Part shown: in pieces, positions 8,823 through 17,859 of the stretch | Layout of the letters: each line of letters starts with the position of its first letter | How positions within the stretch are numbered: position 1 is the first letter of the stretch | Source of the DNA: Klenkia marina | GTDB taxonomy: Bacteria > Actinomycetota > Actinomycetes > Mycobacteriales > Geodermatophilaceae | DNA length: 64,000 nucleotides | Assembly (NCBI RefSeq): GCF_900101025.1 | Contig: NZ_FMUH01000006.1 | Coordinates: 1 to 64,000, forward strand | Direction of reading: 5' to 3' | Program-made: the position numbers and the translations under genes | The notes under the pieces: model-generated | What the model was told of the DNA's origin: nothing | Databases searched by the model: none | What the model saw: only the letters and a program-made list of their open reading frames with translations

Positions 8823-9060
8823 TCAGCGGCCGAGCAGCTCGGCCTTGCCCGAGTTGGACTCGCTCTCCGTGAGGACGCCCTGGTCCCGGAGCTCTGCGAG
8901 GCGGGTCGGTCGACCGACGAGGTCGTCGTCGCCGAGTCCAGGAGCACCGACGGGGTCGGCTTGCTGAACTCGATGGCGACCACGGACGCCCACGGGACGT
9001 GGCGCGCCAGGTCGCGCATCCCGGGACGGTGCCACGCGGGGCGCGGTCGGCGGCCGGGAC
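8823..9060 (-). pseudogene. SHOCT-domain protein remnant, frameshifted
   Basis: Two overlapping reverse frames each hold half of what looks like one protein. The first frame (from about 9060) reads PGMRDLARHVPWASVVAIEF, like the PH-type domain found before SHOCT tails. Near 8930 the reading must shift to another frame, which ends with RLAELRDQGVLTESESNSGK then AELLGR and a stop at 8823, a typical SHOCT C-terminal module. A frame change of one or two bases and the absence of a normal N-terminus argue for a decayed gene. A sequencing error cannot be excluded. Confidence 0.6.
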
Positions 9061-9079
9061 GTGCGCTGGTGGATGGCGC

Positions 9080-9862
9080 TCAGCGACCCCGCACCAGGAG
9101 GGGCTGGGCCACCTGACCCAGCACGCCGGCGGCGTCGGAGATGGTCCCGGTGCACAGCCCGAGGCCGTTGTCGGCGATCGACGTGCGGCAGGCCAGGTGC
9201 ACCCACTCACCCTCGGCCTCCCGCACCAGGTGGGTGGTCATGCCCGGCGGGATGGACAGCCACGACTCGATGGGCAGCTCCACCGAGATGCCGTTGGCGG
9301 CGTCCGCGGCGACGAGGACCCGGTCGGTGCCGGTCAGCTCGGTCCCGGCGACCAACGGGATGCGCACGCGGGTCCACACGTCGGCCGGGCCCGGCTGCTC
9401 GGGCGAGCCTGCGGTGTACCGCCAGTCGAGCGCGTACTGGTAACCGAAGTCGGGCAGGTGCGGGAACACCACGGTGCTCTGCTCGGGCACCGGCGGCGGC
9501 AGCACGGCCGGGGCCACGACCGGCGGGGTCGGGCCCGGGGCCAGCGACCACACCCGGGCCGCCGCCACCGTGCGCCCGTCGACGGTCATCACCGCCTCGG
9601 TCAGGTCGATCCGCCGCCCGGGCCGCACGGGCGAGACCTCGACGGTCAGCTCGCGCCGGGGGAGGGCGCCGAAGAAGTCCACCGAGACCCGCACCTGCTG
9701 CTGCCCCGAGGACCCCGCGGCGCCCGCGGCCAACCGGGCCAGCAGCGCCGACGGCGGCCCGCCGTGCTGGGCCTCGCCCTCCCACGGGCTCTCCGTGGCG
9801 CGGGTCGGGGCGAACCGACCGTCCCCCAACGGCAGGTAGAAGGCCTCGGCGATCTCGTCCAC
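9080..9862 (-). CDS. TesB-like acyl-CoA thioesterase family protein
   Basis: 260 residues with two hotdog halves, as in acyl-CoA thioesterase II (TesB/4HBT_3). The N-terminal half carries the conserved QHGGPPSALLARLA segment on the hotdog helix; the C-terminal half carries WTRVRIPLV and ELPIESWLSIPPGM. It would hydrolyse acyl-CoA to the free acid and CoA. The gene lies 24 nt after another thioesterase gene on the same strand, so the two are probably co-transcribed. Confidence 0.83.
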   Translation of the reverse strand: MDEIAEAFYLPLGDGRFAPTRATESPWEGEAQHGGPPSALLARLAAGAAGSSGQQQVRVSVDFFGALPRRELTVEVSPVRPGRRIDLTEAVMTVDGRTVAAARVWSLAPGPTPPVVAPAVLPPPVPEQSTVVFPHLPDFGYQYALDWRYTAGSPEQPGPADVWTRVRIPLVAGTELTGTDRVLVAADAANGISVELPIESWLSIPPGMTTHLVREAEGEWVHLACRTSIADNGLGLCTGTISDAAGVLGQVAQPLLVRGR

Positions 9863-9886
9863 GACGCGGACGCTAACCCCGCGCCG

Positions 9887-10378
9887 TCAGGGGGTCGTCG
9901 TCCGGATCGCCTCGGAACGGGCGGCGAACTCCCGGCGCAGCTCCCGGCGGGCCACCGCGGCGGCGTGCCGACGCTGCTGGTCCCCGGTCACCAGCTCCAA
10001 CGGCGGGACGGCGACCGGGCGGCGGTCGGCACCCAGGGCCACCATCGTGAAGTAGCAGCTGTTGGTGTGCCGCACCACGCCCGCGCGCAGGTCCTCGGTC
10101 GTGACCCGGATGCCGATCTCCATCGACGTGCGGCCGGTGTAGTTCACGCTCGCCTGGAAGGTCACCAGCTCGCCGACGTGGATCGCCTCGCGGAACACCA
10201 CCTGGTCGACGCTCAGGGTCACCGCGTAGGTGCGGCTGTACCGCGAGGCGCACGTGTAGGCCACCTGGTCCAGCAGCTTGAGCAGCTGCCCGCCGTGCAC
10301 GTTGCCCGAGAAGTTGCTCATGTCCGGCGTCATCAGCACGGTCATGGACAGCCGGTGCAGTTCCTCGTCGCCGGTCAC
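9887..10378 (-). CDS. Hotdog-fold acyl-CoA thioesterase (YciA/BFIT-like)
   Basis: 163 residues from the GTG at 10378. The single hotdog domain has the conserved NFSGNVHGGQLLKLLDQVAY helix, in which the Asn and Asp positions are those used by YciA-type thioesterases, then FREAIHVGELV and HTNSCYFTMVA. The family forms hexamers and cleaves a range of acyl-CoAs. It is divergent from the exported nuclease gene and shares a short intergenic region of about 70 nt with it. Confidence 0.87.
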   Translation of the reverse strand: MTGDEELHRLSMTVLMTPDMSNFSGNVHGGQLLKLLDQVAYTCASRYSRTYAVTLSVDQVVFREAIHVGELVTFQASVNYTGRTSMEIGIRVTTEDLRAGVVRHTNSCYFTMVALGADRRPVAVPPLELVTGDQQRRHAAAVARRELRREFAARSEAIRTTTP

Positions 10379-10449
10379 GGCGGGTGATCCAACCAGAGCA
10401 GCGTGTCGGACGGGAACCCCGAGCGCACGGGCCCGCACCCTGGACGGCG

Positions 10450-11364
10450 ATGACCCGCGAACCGTTGCACCTGACCGCCACCCGGCTGCCCGGGGCCCGC
10501 ACCGGCCCCTCCCGCCGTGGCCGTCGCGCCCTGCTGGCCACGGTGGCGGCGCTCGCCGTGCTGCTCGGCGCCGGGTTCGGGGTGCTGGGCGGTGAGGACC
10601 CGGCACCGGTGCCCACCGCCGGGGCCGCCGTCACCGGTCCCGCTCCGGGCCCCACCACGGGTCCGGTCCCCGCTCCGCCGACGGCACCGTCCCCGAGCCC
10701 GTCGGTCCCGGGCCCCACGACGCCGTCGGCACCTCCCGCCGACCCGGCCACGCAGCCCCCCGGCCCCGTCGTCGCACCCACGGGTTCGGCGCTCGCGGCG
10801 CTGGCGGAGCTGCAGGTGCAGGGACGTGCCCCGAAGACCGGGTACGACCGCGACCAGTACGGCAACGGGTGGGTCGACACCGACCGCAACGGCTGCGACA
10901 CCCGCAACGACGTGCTCGCCCGCGACCTCACCGCCGAGCAGTTCCGCCCCGGCACGAACGACTGCGTGGTGACCAGCGGCGTGCTGCTGGACCCCTACTC
11001 CGGCGCCACCATCCTGTTCCAGCGCGGCCAGGGGACCAGCGAGCTCGTGCAGATCGACCACGTCGTCGCGCTGTCCAACAGCTGGCAGACCGGCGCCCAG
11101 GGCTGGGACGCCGAGCGCCGCGAGCAGTTCGCCAACGACCCGCTGAACCTGCTCGCCGTCGACGGGGCGCTCAACAACCAGAAGCGCGACGGCGACACCG
11201 CCACCTGGCTGCCGCCCGACCGCGGCTACCGCTGCGCCTACGTGGCCCGGCAGGTCGCGGTCAAGGTGTCCTACGGCCTCTGGACGACGCAGGCCGAGCA
11301 CGACGCCATGACCACCGTCCTGGCCACCTGCCCCGACCAACCGCTGCCGAGCGCCGTCGGCTAG
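10450..11364 (+). CDS. Exported HNH nuclease with DUF1524 domain
   Basis: 304 residues from the ATG at 10450. An Arg-rich N-terminus with one hydrophobic helix (about 28-48) acts as a signal anchor or signal peptide, followed by a Pro/Thr/Ser-rich linker to about residue 115. The C-terminal domain has the DUF1524 beta-beta-alpha metal signature: QIDHVVALSNSW, then NDPLNLLAVDGALNNQKRDG. The family cuts DNA non-specifically when secreted. The start is preceded closely by a CCCTGGACGGCG stretch, similar to the one before the gene at 11959, suggesting leaderless promoters. Confidence 0.85.
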   Translation: MTREPLHLTATRLPGARTGPSRRGRRALLATVAALAVLLGAGFGVLGGEDPAPVPTAGAAVTGPAPGPTTGPVPAPPTAPSPSPSVPGPTTPSAPPADPATQPPGPVVAPTGSALAALAELQVQGRAPKTGYDRDQYGNGWVDTDRNGCDTRNDVLARDLTAEQFRPGTNDCVVTSGVLLDPYSGATILFQRGQGTSELVQIDHVVALSNSWQTGAQGWDAERREQFANDPLNLLAVDGALNNQKRDGDTATWLPPDRGYRCAYVARQVAVKVSYGLWTTQAEHDAMTTVLATCPDQPLPSAVG

Positions 11365-11373
11365 ACAGTGCAC

Positions 11374-11907
11374 ATGACCGAGGCGACCACCCTGTCCGAC
11401 TCCGGCTGGCTCTCCCGCGAGGAGATGGACTCCGCCCGCGAGCGGCTGCCGATCCTCTACGTCGACGCACTGCCGGTGCGGGTCGACGACCACGGCGCGG
11501 TCACCAAGGTGGGCCTGCTGCTGCGGGTGGGCAGCGACGGCCAGATCAAGCGGGCGCTGGTCTCGGGGCGCGTGCTGTACCACGAGCGGGTGCGGGCGGC
11601 GCTGCTGCGGCACCTGGAGAAGGACCTCGGCCCGCTGGCCCTGCCGCGGGTGCCCCCGGCGCCGCAGCCGTTCACCATCGCCGAGTACTTCCCGACCCCC
11701 GGCGTCACCCCGTTCCACGACCCCCGCCAGCACGCCGTGTCGCTGGCCTACGTCGTCCCCGTCGAGGGTGACTGCGAGCCCCAGCAGGACGCCCTCGAGC
11801 TGACCTGGTTCAGCCCCGACGAGGCCCGCGACCCCGGGGTGCTCGCCGAGCTCGCCAACGGGCAGAGCGCGCTGGTGGTGCAGGCCCTCGCCCATCTGGG
11901 GGTCTGA
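11374..11907 (+). CDS. Nudix-fold protein of the DUF4916 type
   Basis: 177 residues from the ATG at 11374; a GTG two codons upstream is also possible. It starts with GWLSREEMDSARERLPILYVD and contains LLLRVGSDGQIKRALVSGRV and FTIAEYFPTPGVTPFHDPRQHAVSLAYVV, the pattern of actinobacterial DUF4916 proteins with a Nudix-like fold. The classic Nudix box is not obvious, so hydrolase activity should not be assumed. It follows the exported nuclease by 9 nt. Confidence 0.72.
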   Translation: MTEATTLSDSGWLSREEMDSARERLPILYVDALPVRVDDHGAVTKVGLLLRVGSDGQIKRALVSGRVLYHERVRAALLRHLEKDLGPLALPRVPPAPQPFTIAEYFPTPGVTPFHDPRQHAVSLAYVVPVEGDCEPQQDALELTWFSPDEARDPGVLAELANGQSALVVQALAHLGV

Positions 11908-11958
11908 GCACGGCGGGGCGTCGCCCCCGCTCGCCCGCGCACCGGACACTGGACGGCG

Positions 11959-12882
11959 ATGGACCACGACCAGCAACCGGCCCCCGGGGTGCCCGCGTAC
12001 CCCTACGCGCCCCCGGCCTGGCCCCCACCCCAGCCCCCGCTCCAGCAGTACCCACCGGTGCCCCCGCGGCGGCGGCACCGGGTGCTGCGCAGCCTGCTCG
12101 TGCTGGTCGCCGTCGTCGGCCTGGTCGCCGCCGGGTGGTGGCTGCGCAGCGGTGAGCCACCGGCGCTGCCGCTGGTCACCCAGCCCACCACGGCCCCGGT
12201 CGAGGCGCCGCGCACCGTGCCCACGCCGGGGTTCCAGGAGTCCGACGAGCCGCTGGGCACCCCGCCGCCGGCTCCGGACAGCGACTCCTTCGCGTTCATC
12301 GCCCGCCAGGACGACGACACCACCCCGGTCGCCTACGACCCGTGCCGGCCGGTCGACGTCGTGCTGTCCACCGACGGCGCACCCGAGGGCGCCGAGGCGA
12401 TGCTCACCGACGCGCTGACCCGCATGACCGAGGTGACCGGCCTGCAGTTCCGCTACGCCGGCCCCACCGACGAGGCGCCCGGCGGCGGCCGCGCGGCCTA
12501 CCAGCCCGACCGCTACGGCGACCGCTGGGCGCCGGTGCTGGTCGGCTGGCGCACCCCCGAGCAGGAGCCGGGCCTGGCCGGCGACGTCGCCGGGTTGGGC
12601 GGCAGCGCCTCGGCCGGGCCGCAGGGCGGTCCGCTGGTCTACGTGACCGGCAGCGTGACCCTCGACGGCCCGGAGTACGCCACCCTGCTCGTGGACGGCG
12701 ACGCCGAGCTGGCCCGCGCGATCCTGCTGCACGAGCTCGGCCACGTCGTCGGCCTCGCCCACGTCTGGGACGACACCCAGCTCATGGCCTCCACCACCAG
12801 CGGCGGCGTGCTGGACTTCGCCGACGGCGACCTCGCCGGGCTGGCCCGCCTGGGCGCGGGGGAGTGCGTCCCCGAGCTCTGA
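11959..12882 (+). CDS. Exported or membrane-anchored matrixin-like zinc protease
   Basis: 307 residues. The Pro/Gln-rich cytoplasmic N-terminus and RRRHR patch precede one membrane helix (about 40-60); a Pro/Thr linker leads to an extracellular domain. The zinc site HELGHVVGLAH (about 258-268) is the full HExxHxxGxxH consensus of metzincins, and the Met-turn candidate LMAS follows about 14 residues later. Such actinobacterial proteins are usually annotated as matrixin family; substrates are unknown. Its N-terminal layout resembles the exported nuclease two genes upstream. Confidence 0.85.
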   Translation: MDHDQQPAPGVPAYPYAPPAWPPPQPPLQQYPPVPPRRRHRVLRSLLVLVAVVGLVAAGWWLRSGEPPALPLVTQPTTAPVEAPRTVPTPGFQESDEPLGTPPPAPDSDSFAFIARQDDDTTPVAYDPCRPVDVVLSTDGAPEGAEAMLTDALTRMTEVTGLQFRYAGPTDEAPGGGRAAYQPDRYGDRWAPVLVGWRTPEQEPGLAGDVAGLGGSASAGPQGGPLVYVTGSVTLDGPEYATLLVDGDAELARAILLHELGHVVGLAHVWDDTQLMASTTSGGVLDFADGDLAGLARLGAGECVPEL

Positions 12883-12919
12883 ACCGATGAGTGCGGCGCG
12901 CGGTGGCAGTCTCCCCGGC

Positions 12920-13720
12920 ATGACCACGCACACCCTCGACGCCCCGGGCGCCGTGCTGTCCTACGAGGTGCTCGGCAGCGGCCCGGTGCTGGCGCTCATC
13001 GGGCACCCCATGCCCGCCGGCGGCTTCCGGGCGCTGGCCGACCAGCTCACCGACCGGTTCACCGTCGTGCTGCACGACCCCCGCGGCACCGGCGCCAGCA
13101 CCCTGACCGACCCGGGCGAGCTGCCCGACGCCGGCGTGCTCGCCGACGACCTGTCGCGGGTGCTGGCCGCGGTGACCGACGTCCCGGCCGACGTGTTCGG
13201 CTCGAGCGGCGGCGGGATCACCGCCCTCGAGCTCGCCGCGACCCACCCCGGTCAGGTGCGCACCGTCGTCGCCCACGAGCCGCCGCTGGTCGAGTACCTC
13301 GAGCCCGAGGACGCCGCCGTGCAGCGGGCCAACGCCGACCAGGTGCAGCGGACCCACCGCGAGCACGGGCTGCTGGCCGCCATGGGCCTGTTCGCCCAGC
13401 AGAACGGCTTCGCCCCGCCGCCCGGCGCGCCCTCGCCGCCGCCGCCGTCGGAGGACGACCTGCGCTCGATGTCCCGCATGGTGCTCGGCCTGGGCACGCT
13501 GATCGTCCACCGGGTCGGCGCGCTGCCGGCCGGGCAGGTCGTGGTCGGGGTCGGGGCCTGGTCGGCAGGCGCGATGACCGGCCGGACGGCGGCCGCCGTC
13601 GCCGCCGCGCACGACCTGCCGCTGGTCACGTTCCCCGGCGGGCACGGCGGGTTCCACCCGGGCCAGGGCGGCGACCCGGTCGCCTTCGCCGTCGCCCTGG
13701 AGCAGACCCTCAGGCGGTGA
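12920..13720 (+). CDS. Alpha/beta hydrolase
   Basis: 266 residues from the ATG at 12920; an in-frame ATG at 12887 would add 11 residues of poor character. The fold is clear: strand beta3 and oxyanion region (ALIGHPMPAGG), LHDPRGTGAS, nucleophile elbow GSSGGGITALELAA with the catalytic Ser, and a C-terminal FPGGHGGFHP carrying the catalytic His. The reaction is not specified by sequence. It is convergent with jetC, with only 3 nt between the stops. Confidence 0.88.
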   Translation: MTTHTLDAPGAVLSYEVLGSGPVLALIGHPMPAGGFRALADQLTDRFTVVLHDPRGTGASTLTDPGELPDAGVLADDLSRVLAAVTDVPADVFGSSGGGITALELAATHPGQVRTVVAHEPPLVEYLEPEDAAVQRANADQVQRTHREHGLLAAMGLFAQQNGFAPPPGAPSPPPPSEDDLRSMSRMVLGLGTLIVHRVGALPAGQVVVGVGAWSAGAMTGRTAAAVAAAHDLPLVTFPGGHGGFHPGQGGDPVAFAVALEQTLRR

Positions 13721-13734
13721 CCCTCAGGCGGTGA
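13707..13734. repeat. 14-bp tandem duplication covering two convergent stop codons
   Basis: The 14-mer CCCTCAGGCGGTGA occurs twice head to tail (13707-13720, 13721-13734). The first copy holds the stop of the rightward hydrolase; the second holds the last codons and stop of the leftward jetC gene. The duplicated junction may mark where the two genes were joined. Confidence 0.8.
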
Positions 13735-16700
13735 CCGACCGGGCCAGGGCGCGCCGGGTGCGGTAGTCCTCGACGGTCAGGCACTGCAGCCGCGACTCGT
13801 CGCCCTGCTGGTTGTCCACGTAGGCCAGCGAGGCCACGAACGGCTCGATGACGTGGATCTTCTGCAGCGGGGTGACCACGAGCAGCTGCAGGCCCAGCCG
13901 GCCGAAGAGGTCCAGGGCGAACCGGGTCGAGTCGTCGGAGCTGCGCCCGAAGGCCTCGTCGACGACCACGAACCGGAAGTCGCGGGCCAGCGGGGCCGCC
14001 GGGTCGATGCCGAACTGGTAGGCCAGCGACGCCGCCAGCACCGTGTAGGCCAGCTTCTCCCGCTGCCCGCCGGACTTGCCGCCGGCGTCGGTGTGCGTCT
14101 CGTGCTCGGCGTCGTCGTGCCGCCACCGCTCGGTGGCGGTGAACACGAACCAGTTGCGGACGTCGGTCACCAGCCGGGCCCAGCGGCGGTCCTCGGCGAC
14201 GTGGCCGGACCGGCCGCGCAGCCGGTGCACCACGCGGGCGACGCGGGCGAAGCGCTCCTCGGGGTCGGTGCCGTCGGCCTCGGCGCAGGCGCGCAGGTCG
14301 GCGCGGAAGTCCTCGATCTCCGGGGCGTCGGCGCGCCGGGCGTCCAGGGCCAGGTACCGGCCGGGGTGGTAGTCGATGTCGTGCAGCGAGCCGTTGATCA
14401 GCTCGACCCGCTCGGTCACCTGCGCGGCCCGCCGCTCGAGCTCGGCCAGGAACCCGGCGATGTCGCGCACGGTGTCCTGCTCCAGCAGGGCGGTGAAGGT
14501 GGCCTCGGCCTGCGGCAGCCGGGCGGTGCGCAGGTGCTCGTGCAGTTCGCGGAAGGCGTCGGTGGCCGTGCGCGAGGCGTCGAGGGACGCCGCGACCGAG
14601 GGGTGCGCGGCCCGGAAGGCGGCCATCGCGCGGACCATGCGGGCCTCGACCTCGGCGCGCACCGAGGTCTGGGTGGTGCGCTCGCGCTCGAGCACCGCAC
14701 GCATGTTCCGCTCGCGCTCGTCGACGTCGTCCAGGTCGGTCAGCGGCACCGAGGCCACCAGCGCCCGGCGGTCCAGCCGCTCGGGGGCGGTCAGCGAGCG
14801 GTCGATGCGCAGGGCGCGGGCCACCGCCGAGCCGTCGTCCACGGCGACGCGGGCGGCCACCGGGTCGATCCGGTCGTCCTGGTCGATGCCCGCGGCCAGG
14901 CGGCCGCGCACGCCCTCCAGCACCCGGAACGTCTCGCCGAGCGCGTGCGCGGCCGCACCGCGGCGCTGCTGCAGCGTCGCCTGGGCGGTGGCCAGCCCGA
15001 CGATGTCTCGGCGGAGGTCCTCCATCGCGCCGTCGAGGCCGAACAGCACGCCGGAGGCGGCGACCAGCAGGTCGCGCTCGCGGCCGAGCTCGGCGATCTG
15101 CCGGATGGCGCCCTGCCAGTCCAGGGCCCGCCAGCTGTCGTGCGCCGACAGGGTGGCCAGGTCACGGCCGCGGGCCACGGTGCGGGCCCGCTCGGCCCGG
15201 ACGGCGTCGCGGGCGGCGGTGAGCTCGGTCAGCTGCGGGAGCAGGGCGCTCTCCGCAGCCGTCAGCGCGCGCACCTTGCCGGCGTTGTCCCAGCCGAGCA
15301 CCTGGTGCAGCGGGTCGCCGACGGGGAACCGGTCGTCGAGCACGTGCCGGCCGGTGCGGTCCTTGACCTGCCCGCAGCGGGTGACCGCGACCGGGGTGCG
15401 GCGGAACTCCTCGACGTCGTCGACCCGCAGGTGCGCCGCGCGCTGCGCCAGCTGGGTCTCCAGCCAAGCGGCGAGGGGGGTGGACCGCACCTCCAGGGTG
15501 GCGGCCAGCGACTGCGGGGCCGGCATGGGCGAGGCGGCGGGCAGCGTGGCCGGCAGCGGCAGGTAGGCCAGCTGCTCACCGCCCGCGCGCTCCTCGACCC
15601 AGGCACTCACGGCGGCGTAGTGCTCGTGCGGCACGAGCACGGTGAGCGCGAAGTCGCGCAGCACCCGCTCGGCGGCACCGGACCACTCGGCGTGCACGGG
15701 GGAGACCCGCACGAGCTCGCCGGCGAAGGGCAGCGTCGTCGGATCGACGCCCAGTGCCGCGGCCAGCCGGTCGCGCAGCCGCACCGAGGCCCGCGGGACG
15801 ACGCCCGTGCGCCCGCGCAGCCCGGTGAGCTCGTGGCCGATCTCGGCCGCCCGCGAGCGCAGCCCGGCCAGGGCGACCTCGACCTCGGCGAGCCGCTCGT
15901 CGACCTCGCCCTCGCCCTCCACCGCACGGGCCAGCGCCTCGGCGACCTCGGTCCGCCGGACGACGAAGTCCTCGCCGTCGGCCACCGGGTCCATGCCGGT
16001 GGCCTCCAGCAGCGCGGCGAACGTGCCGGCCCGGGTGCGCCGCTCGCGGCGGGCCTCCTCGAGCTCGAGCAGCTGCTCGTCGATGTAGCGCAGCCGCTCG
16101 CCGCCGTTGCCGGTGCGCTGCATGGTCAGCGAGAGCTCGCGGGCGCGGGCCAGGTCCAGGCTGGTGATGCCCTGGGTCAGCGCGCGGTCGGCGGCGGCGA
16201 CCTCGGCCCGCTGGGTGGTCGCACGGGCCGAGAGCAGCTTCTCCCGCAGCTCGTCGGCCCAGCGGGGCAGGGCGGCGAGGTCGGCGTCGACGGTGGCGAT
16301 CTGCTCGGTGAGCACGGCGTGCCGGTCGGCGTCGGCCAGCACCGGGGCCAGCTCGGCCAGCTGCTGGCGGCCGGTGACGACCGCGTCGTGGGCGTCGGTG
16401 AGCTGGTCGACGTGGCCCAGCAGGCGGTCGACCCAGCGCTGCGGATCGGCGGGTTCGAGCAGGTGGCTGCGCACGAAGGCGTTGAGGTCGCCGACGCTCT
16501 TCATCGAGACGGTCTGGTGGAACAGGTCCATCGCCTGCTCGTTCGCGATGCCCAGCCGGTTGCGGAAGACCCGGCCGTACTCGGTGAAGGTGCTGAACAC
16601 CTCGACGTCGGGGCGGGCGGCCAGTCGGCGGCGCAGCGCGGCGGGGTCGCTGCCGAACTCGGCGAGGTCGCCGGCGATCGACAGGTCGCGGTCGGCGACG

Positions 16701-17185
16701 AGGTGGAAGCGGTCGGGCTGGCCGACCTCACCGGCGCGCAGCCAGAACACCTGGCCGAGGGTGACGGTCTCGCCCAGGCCCTCGTTGCGGAAGACGGCCA
16801 GCAGCGCGGTCCACGTGCTGCCCGGGCGCAGCCCGACCTGACGGGTGCCGCCGGTGCTGCCGCTGCGCTCGGCCCGCCAGTGGCCCTGCACGTAGGAGCG
16901 CAGGTCGCGCTCGCGGGTGGGCGCGCCGGCGGCCTCGTTGAACGACACCCGGGACGCCGGCAGCAGCAGGGTGCTCAGGGCGTCGACGATGGTGGACTTG
17001 CCCGAGCCGATGTCGCCGGTGAGCAGGGTGTTCTGGCCGTCGGCGCGCAGGGTCCACACCCGGCGGTCGAAGGTGCCCCAGTTGAGCAGCTCGAGCCGGT
17101 CCAGCCGGAACCCCGCGGCGGGGGTGGGGCCCCCGTCGTCCTCGGTGGTGAGCAGCAGGTGCGGCACGGGCGGGGCGCTGGTCAC
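13724..17185 (-). CDS. jetC: Wadjet SMC-like ATPase JetC
   Basis: 1153 residues from the GTG at 17185, which overlaps the jetB stop by 4 nt. The N-terminal ATPase half has Walker A GDIGSGKST (57-65). Long helical and coiled-coil stretches with a hinge-like middle follow. The C-terminal half has the signature-like KSGGQREKL (about 1037-1045) and Walker B VVVDEAFGRSS (about 1073-1083). This is the SbcC/MukB-like chain of the JetABC complex, which extrudes DNA loops to recognise small circular DNA in Wadjet systems. The frame stays open upstream through jetB, but only this start gives a proper N-terminus. Confidence 0.9.
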   Translation of the reverse strand: MTSAPPVPHLLLTTEDDGGPTPAAGFRLDRLELLNWGTFDRRVWTLRADGQNTLLTGDIGSGKSTIVDALSTLLLPASRVSFNEAAGAPTRERDLRSYVQGHWRAERSGSTGGTRQVGLRPGSTWTALLAVFRNEGLGETVTLGQVFWLRAGEVGQPDRFHLVADRDLSIAGDLAEFGSDPAALRRRLAARPDVEVFSTFTEYGRVFRNRLGIANEQAMDLFHQTVSMKSVGDLNAFVRSHLLEPADPQRWVDRLLGHVDQLTDAHDAVVTGRQQLAELAPVLADADRHAVLTEQIATVDADLAALPRWADELREKLLSARATTQRAEVAAADRALTQGITSLDLARARELSLTMQRTGNGGERLRYIDEQLLELEEARRERRTRAGTFAALLEATGMDPVADGEDFVVRRTEVAEALARAVEGEGEVDERLAEVEVALAGLRSRAAEIGHELTGLRGRTGVVPRASVRLRDRLAAALGVDPTTLPFAGELVRVSPVHAEWSGAAERVLRDFALTVLVPHEHYAAVSAWVEERAGGEQLAYLPLPATLPAASPMPAPQSLAATLEVRSTPLAAWLETQLAQRAAHLRVDDVEEFRRTPVAVTRCGQVKDRTGRHVLDDRFPVGDPLHQVLGWDNAGKVRALTAAESALLPQLTELTAARDAVRAERARTVARGRDLATLSAHDSWRALDWQGAIRQIAELGRERDLLVAASGVLFGLDGAMEDLRRDIVGLATAQATLQQRRGAAAHALGETFRVLEGVRGRLAAGIDQDDRIDPVAARVAVDDGSAVARALRIDRSLTAPERLDRRALVASVPLTDLDDVDERERNMRAVLERERTTQTSVRAEVEARMVRAMAAFRAAHPSVAASLDASRTATDAFRELHEHLRTARLPQAEATFTALLEQDTVRDIAGFLAELERRAAQVTERVELINGSLHDIDYHPGRYLALDARRADAPEIEDFRADLRACAEADGTDPEERFARVARVVHRLRGRSGHVAEDRRWARLVTDVRNWFVFTATERWRHDDAEHETHTDAGGKSGGQREKLAYTVLAASLAYQFGIDPAAPLARDFRFVVVDEAFGRSSDDSTRFALDLFGRLGLQLLVVTPLQKIHVIEPFVASLAYVDNQQGDESRLQCLTVEDYRTRRALARSVTA

Positions 17186-17859
17186 GGGAGGTCCTCCACG
17201 GCGGGCTGGGTCTGCTGGGTGGCGGCGTACTCGGCGAGCTTGGTGTCGAAGTCGGCCAGCCACTGGGCGTCGACGAAGGCCTTGAGCACGCGGCGCACCT
17301 CGAACCGGCCGTCGGACCCGCCGGCACCGCCGGGCATGCGGCGCAGGAAGCCGAGCTCGACGACCTTGGCGATGTGCCCGTCGACCTGCTCCAGCAGCCG
17401 GTTGCGCCGGCCGGGGTCGGGCAGCAGGTCGGCGACGAGGTCGACGATCTCCAGCCGGCTGAGCACCAGCCGGCCGCCGGTGTCCCCGGTGTCGGCGACC
17501 GCGAGGCGGCGGCGCAGCAGCGCCAGCAGCAGGCTGACCGGGTAGGACAGCGACCGGCGGGCCACCAGCCGCGGAATGGCCGGGCCGCCCTCGGCCGGCT
17601 CCTCGGGGCGCTGGCGCAGGAAGGCGTAGCCCTCGGCCTCGTCGACCACCGCGACCAGGCCCATCGTGGCGACGTGGTCGCGCAGGTCGGGCTGCAGGGC
17701 GACCAGGTGGCGCCACACCTCCGGCGCGGCCTCGCGGTAGACCACGCCGCGCATGAGCGAGGTGACCACCAGGGGGAGGCTGAGCTCGGCGCGCGGCGAG
17801 GTGGGCGACGTGGTGGACGACGAGGTGGACGACGTGGCCTCGGGCAGGAGCGCGGTCAT
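17182..17859 (-). CDS. jetB: Wadjet protein JetB (DUF4194)
   Basis: 225 residues. An acidic Ser/Thr-rich N-terminus precedes winged-helix-like segments (VWRHLVALQPDLRDHVATMG, SYPVSLLLALLRRRL, VDLVADLLP, VELGFLRRM) typical of DUF4194, the MukE-like kleisin-associated subunit of Wadjet. It overlaps jetA by 4 nt (ATGA) and jetC by 4 nt, so the three are translated as one unit. Identification rests on sequence pattern plus operon context. Confidence 0.87.
   Translation of the reverse strand: MTALLPEATSSTSSSTTSPTSPRAELSLPLVVTSLMRGVVYREAAPEVWRHLVALQPDLRDHVATMGLVAVVDEAEGYAFLRQRPEEPAEGGPAIPRLVARRSLSYPVSLLLALLRRRLAVADTGDTGGRLVLSRLEIVDLVADLLPDPGRRNRLLEQVDGHIAKVVELGFLRRMPGGAGGSDGRFEVRRVLKAFVDAQWLADFDTKLAEYAATQQTQPAVEDLP

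Noticed and set aside
12920-13720. Alpha/beta hydrolase as a replacement for JetD
   Set aside because: It is on the opposite strand, has a serine-hydrolase elbow and no Toprim or nuclease motif.
13853-17545. 1230-codon forward open frame opposite jetC
   Set aside because: Composition-driven shadow; jetC has Walker A, signature and Walker B motifs in the other strand.
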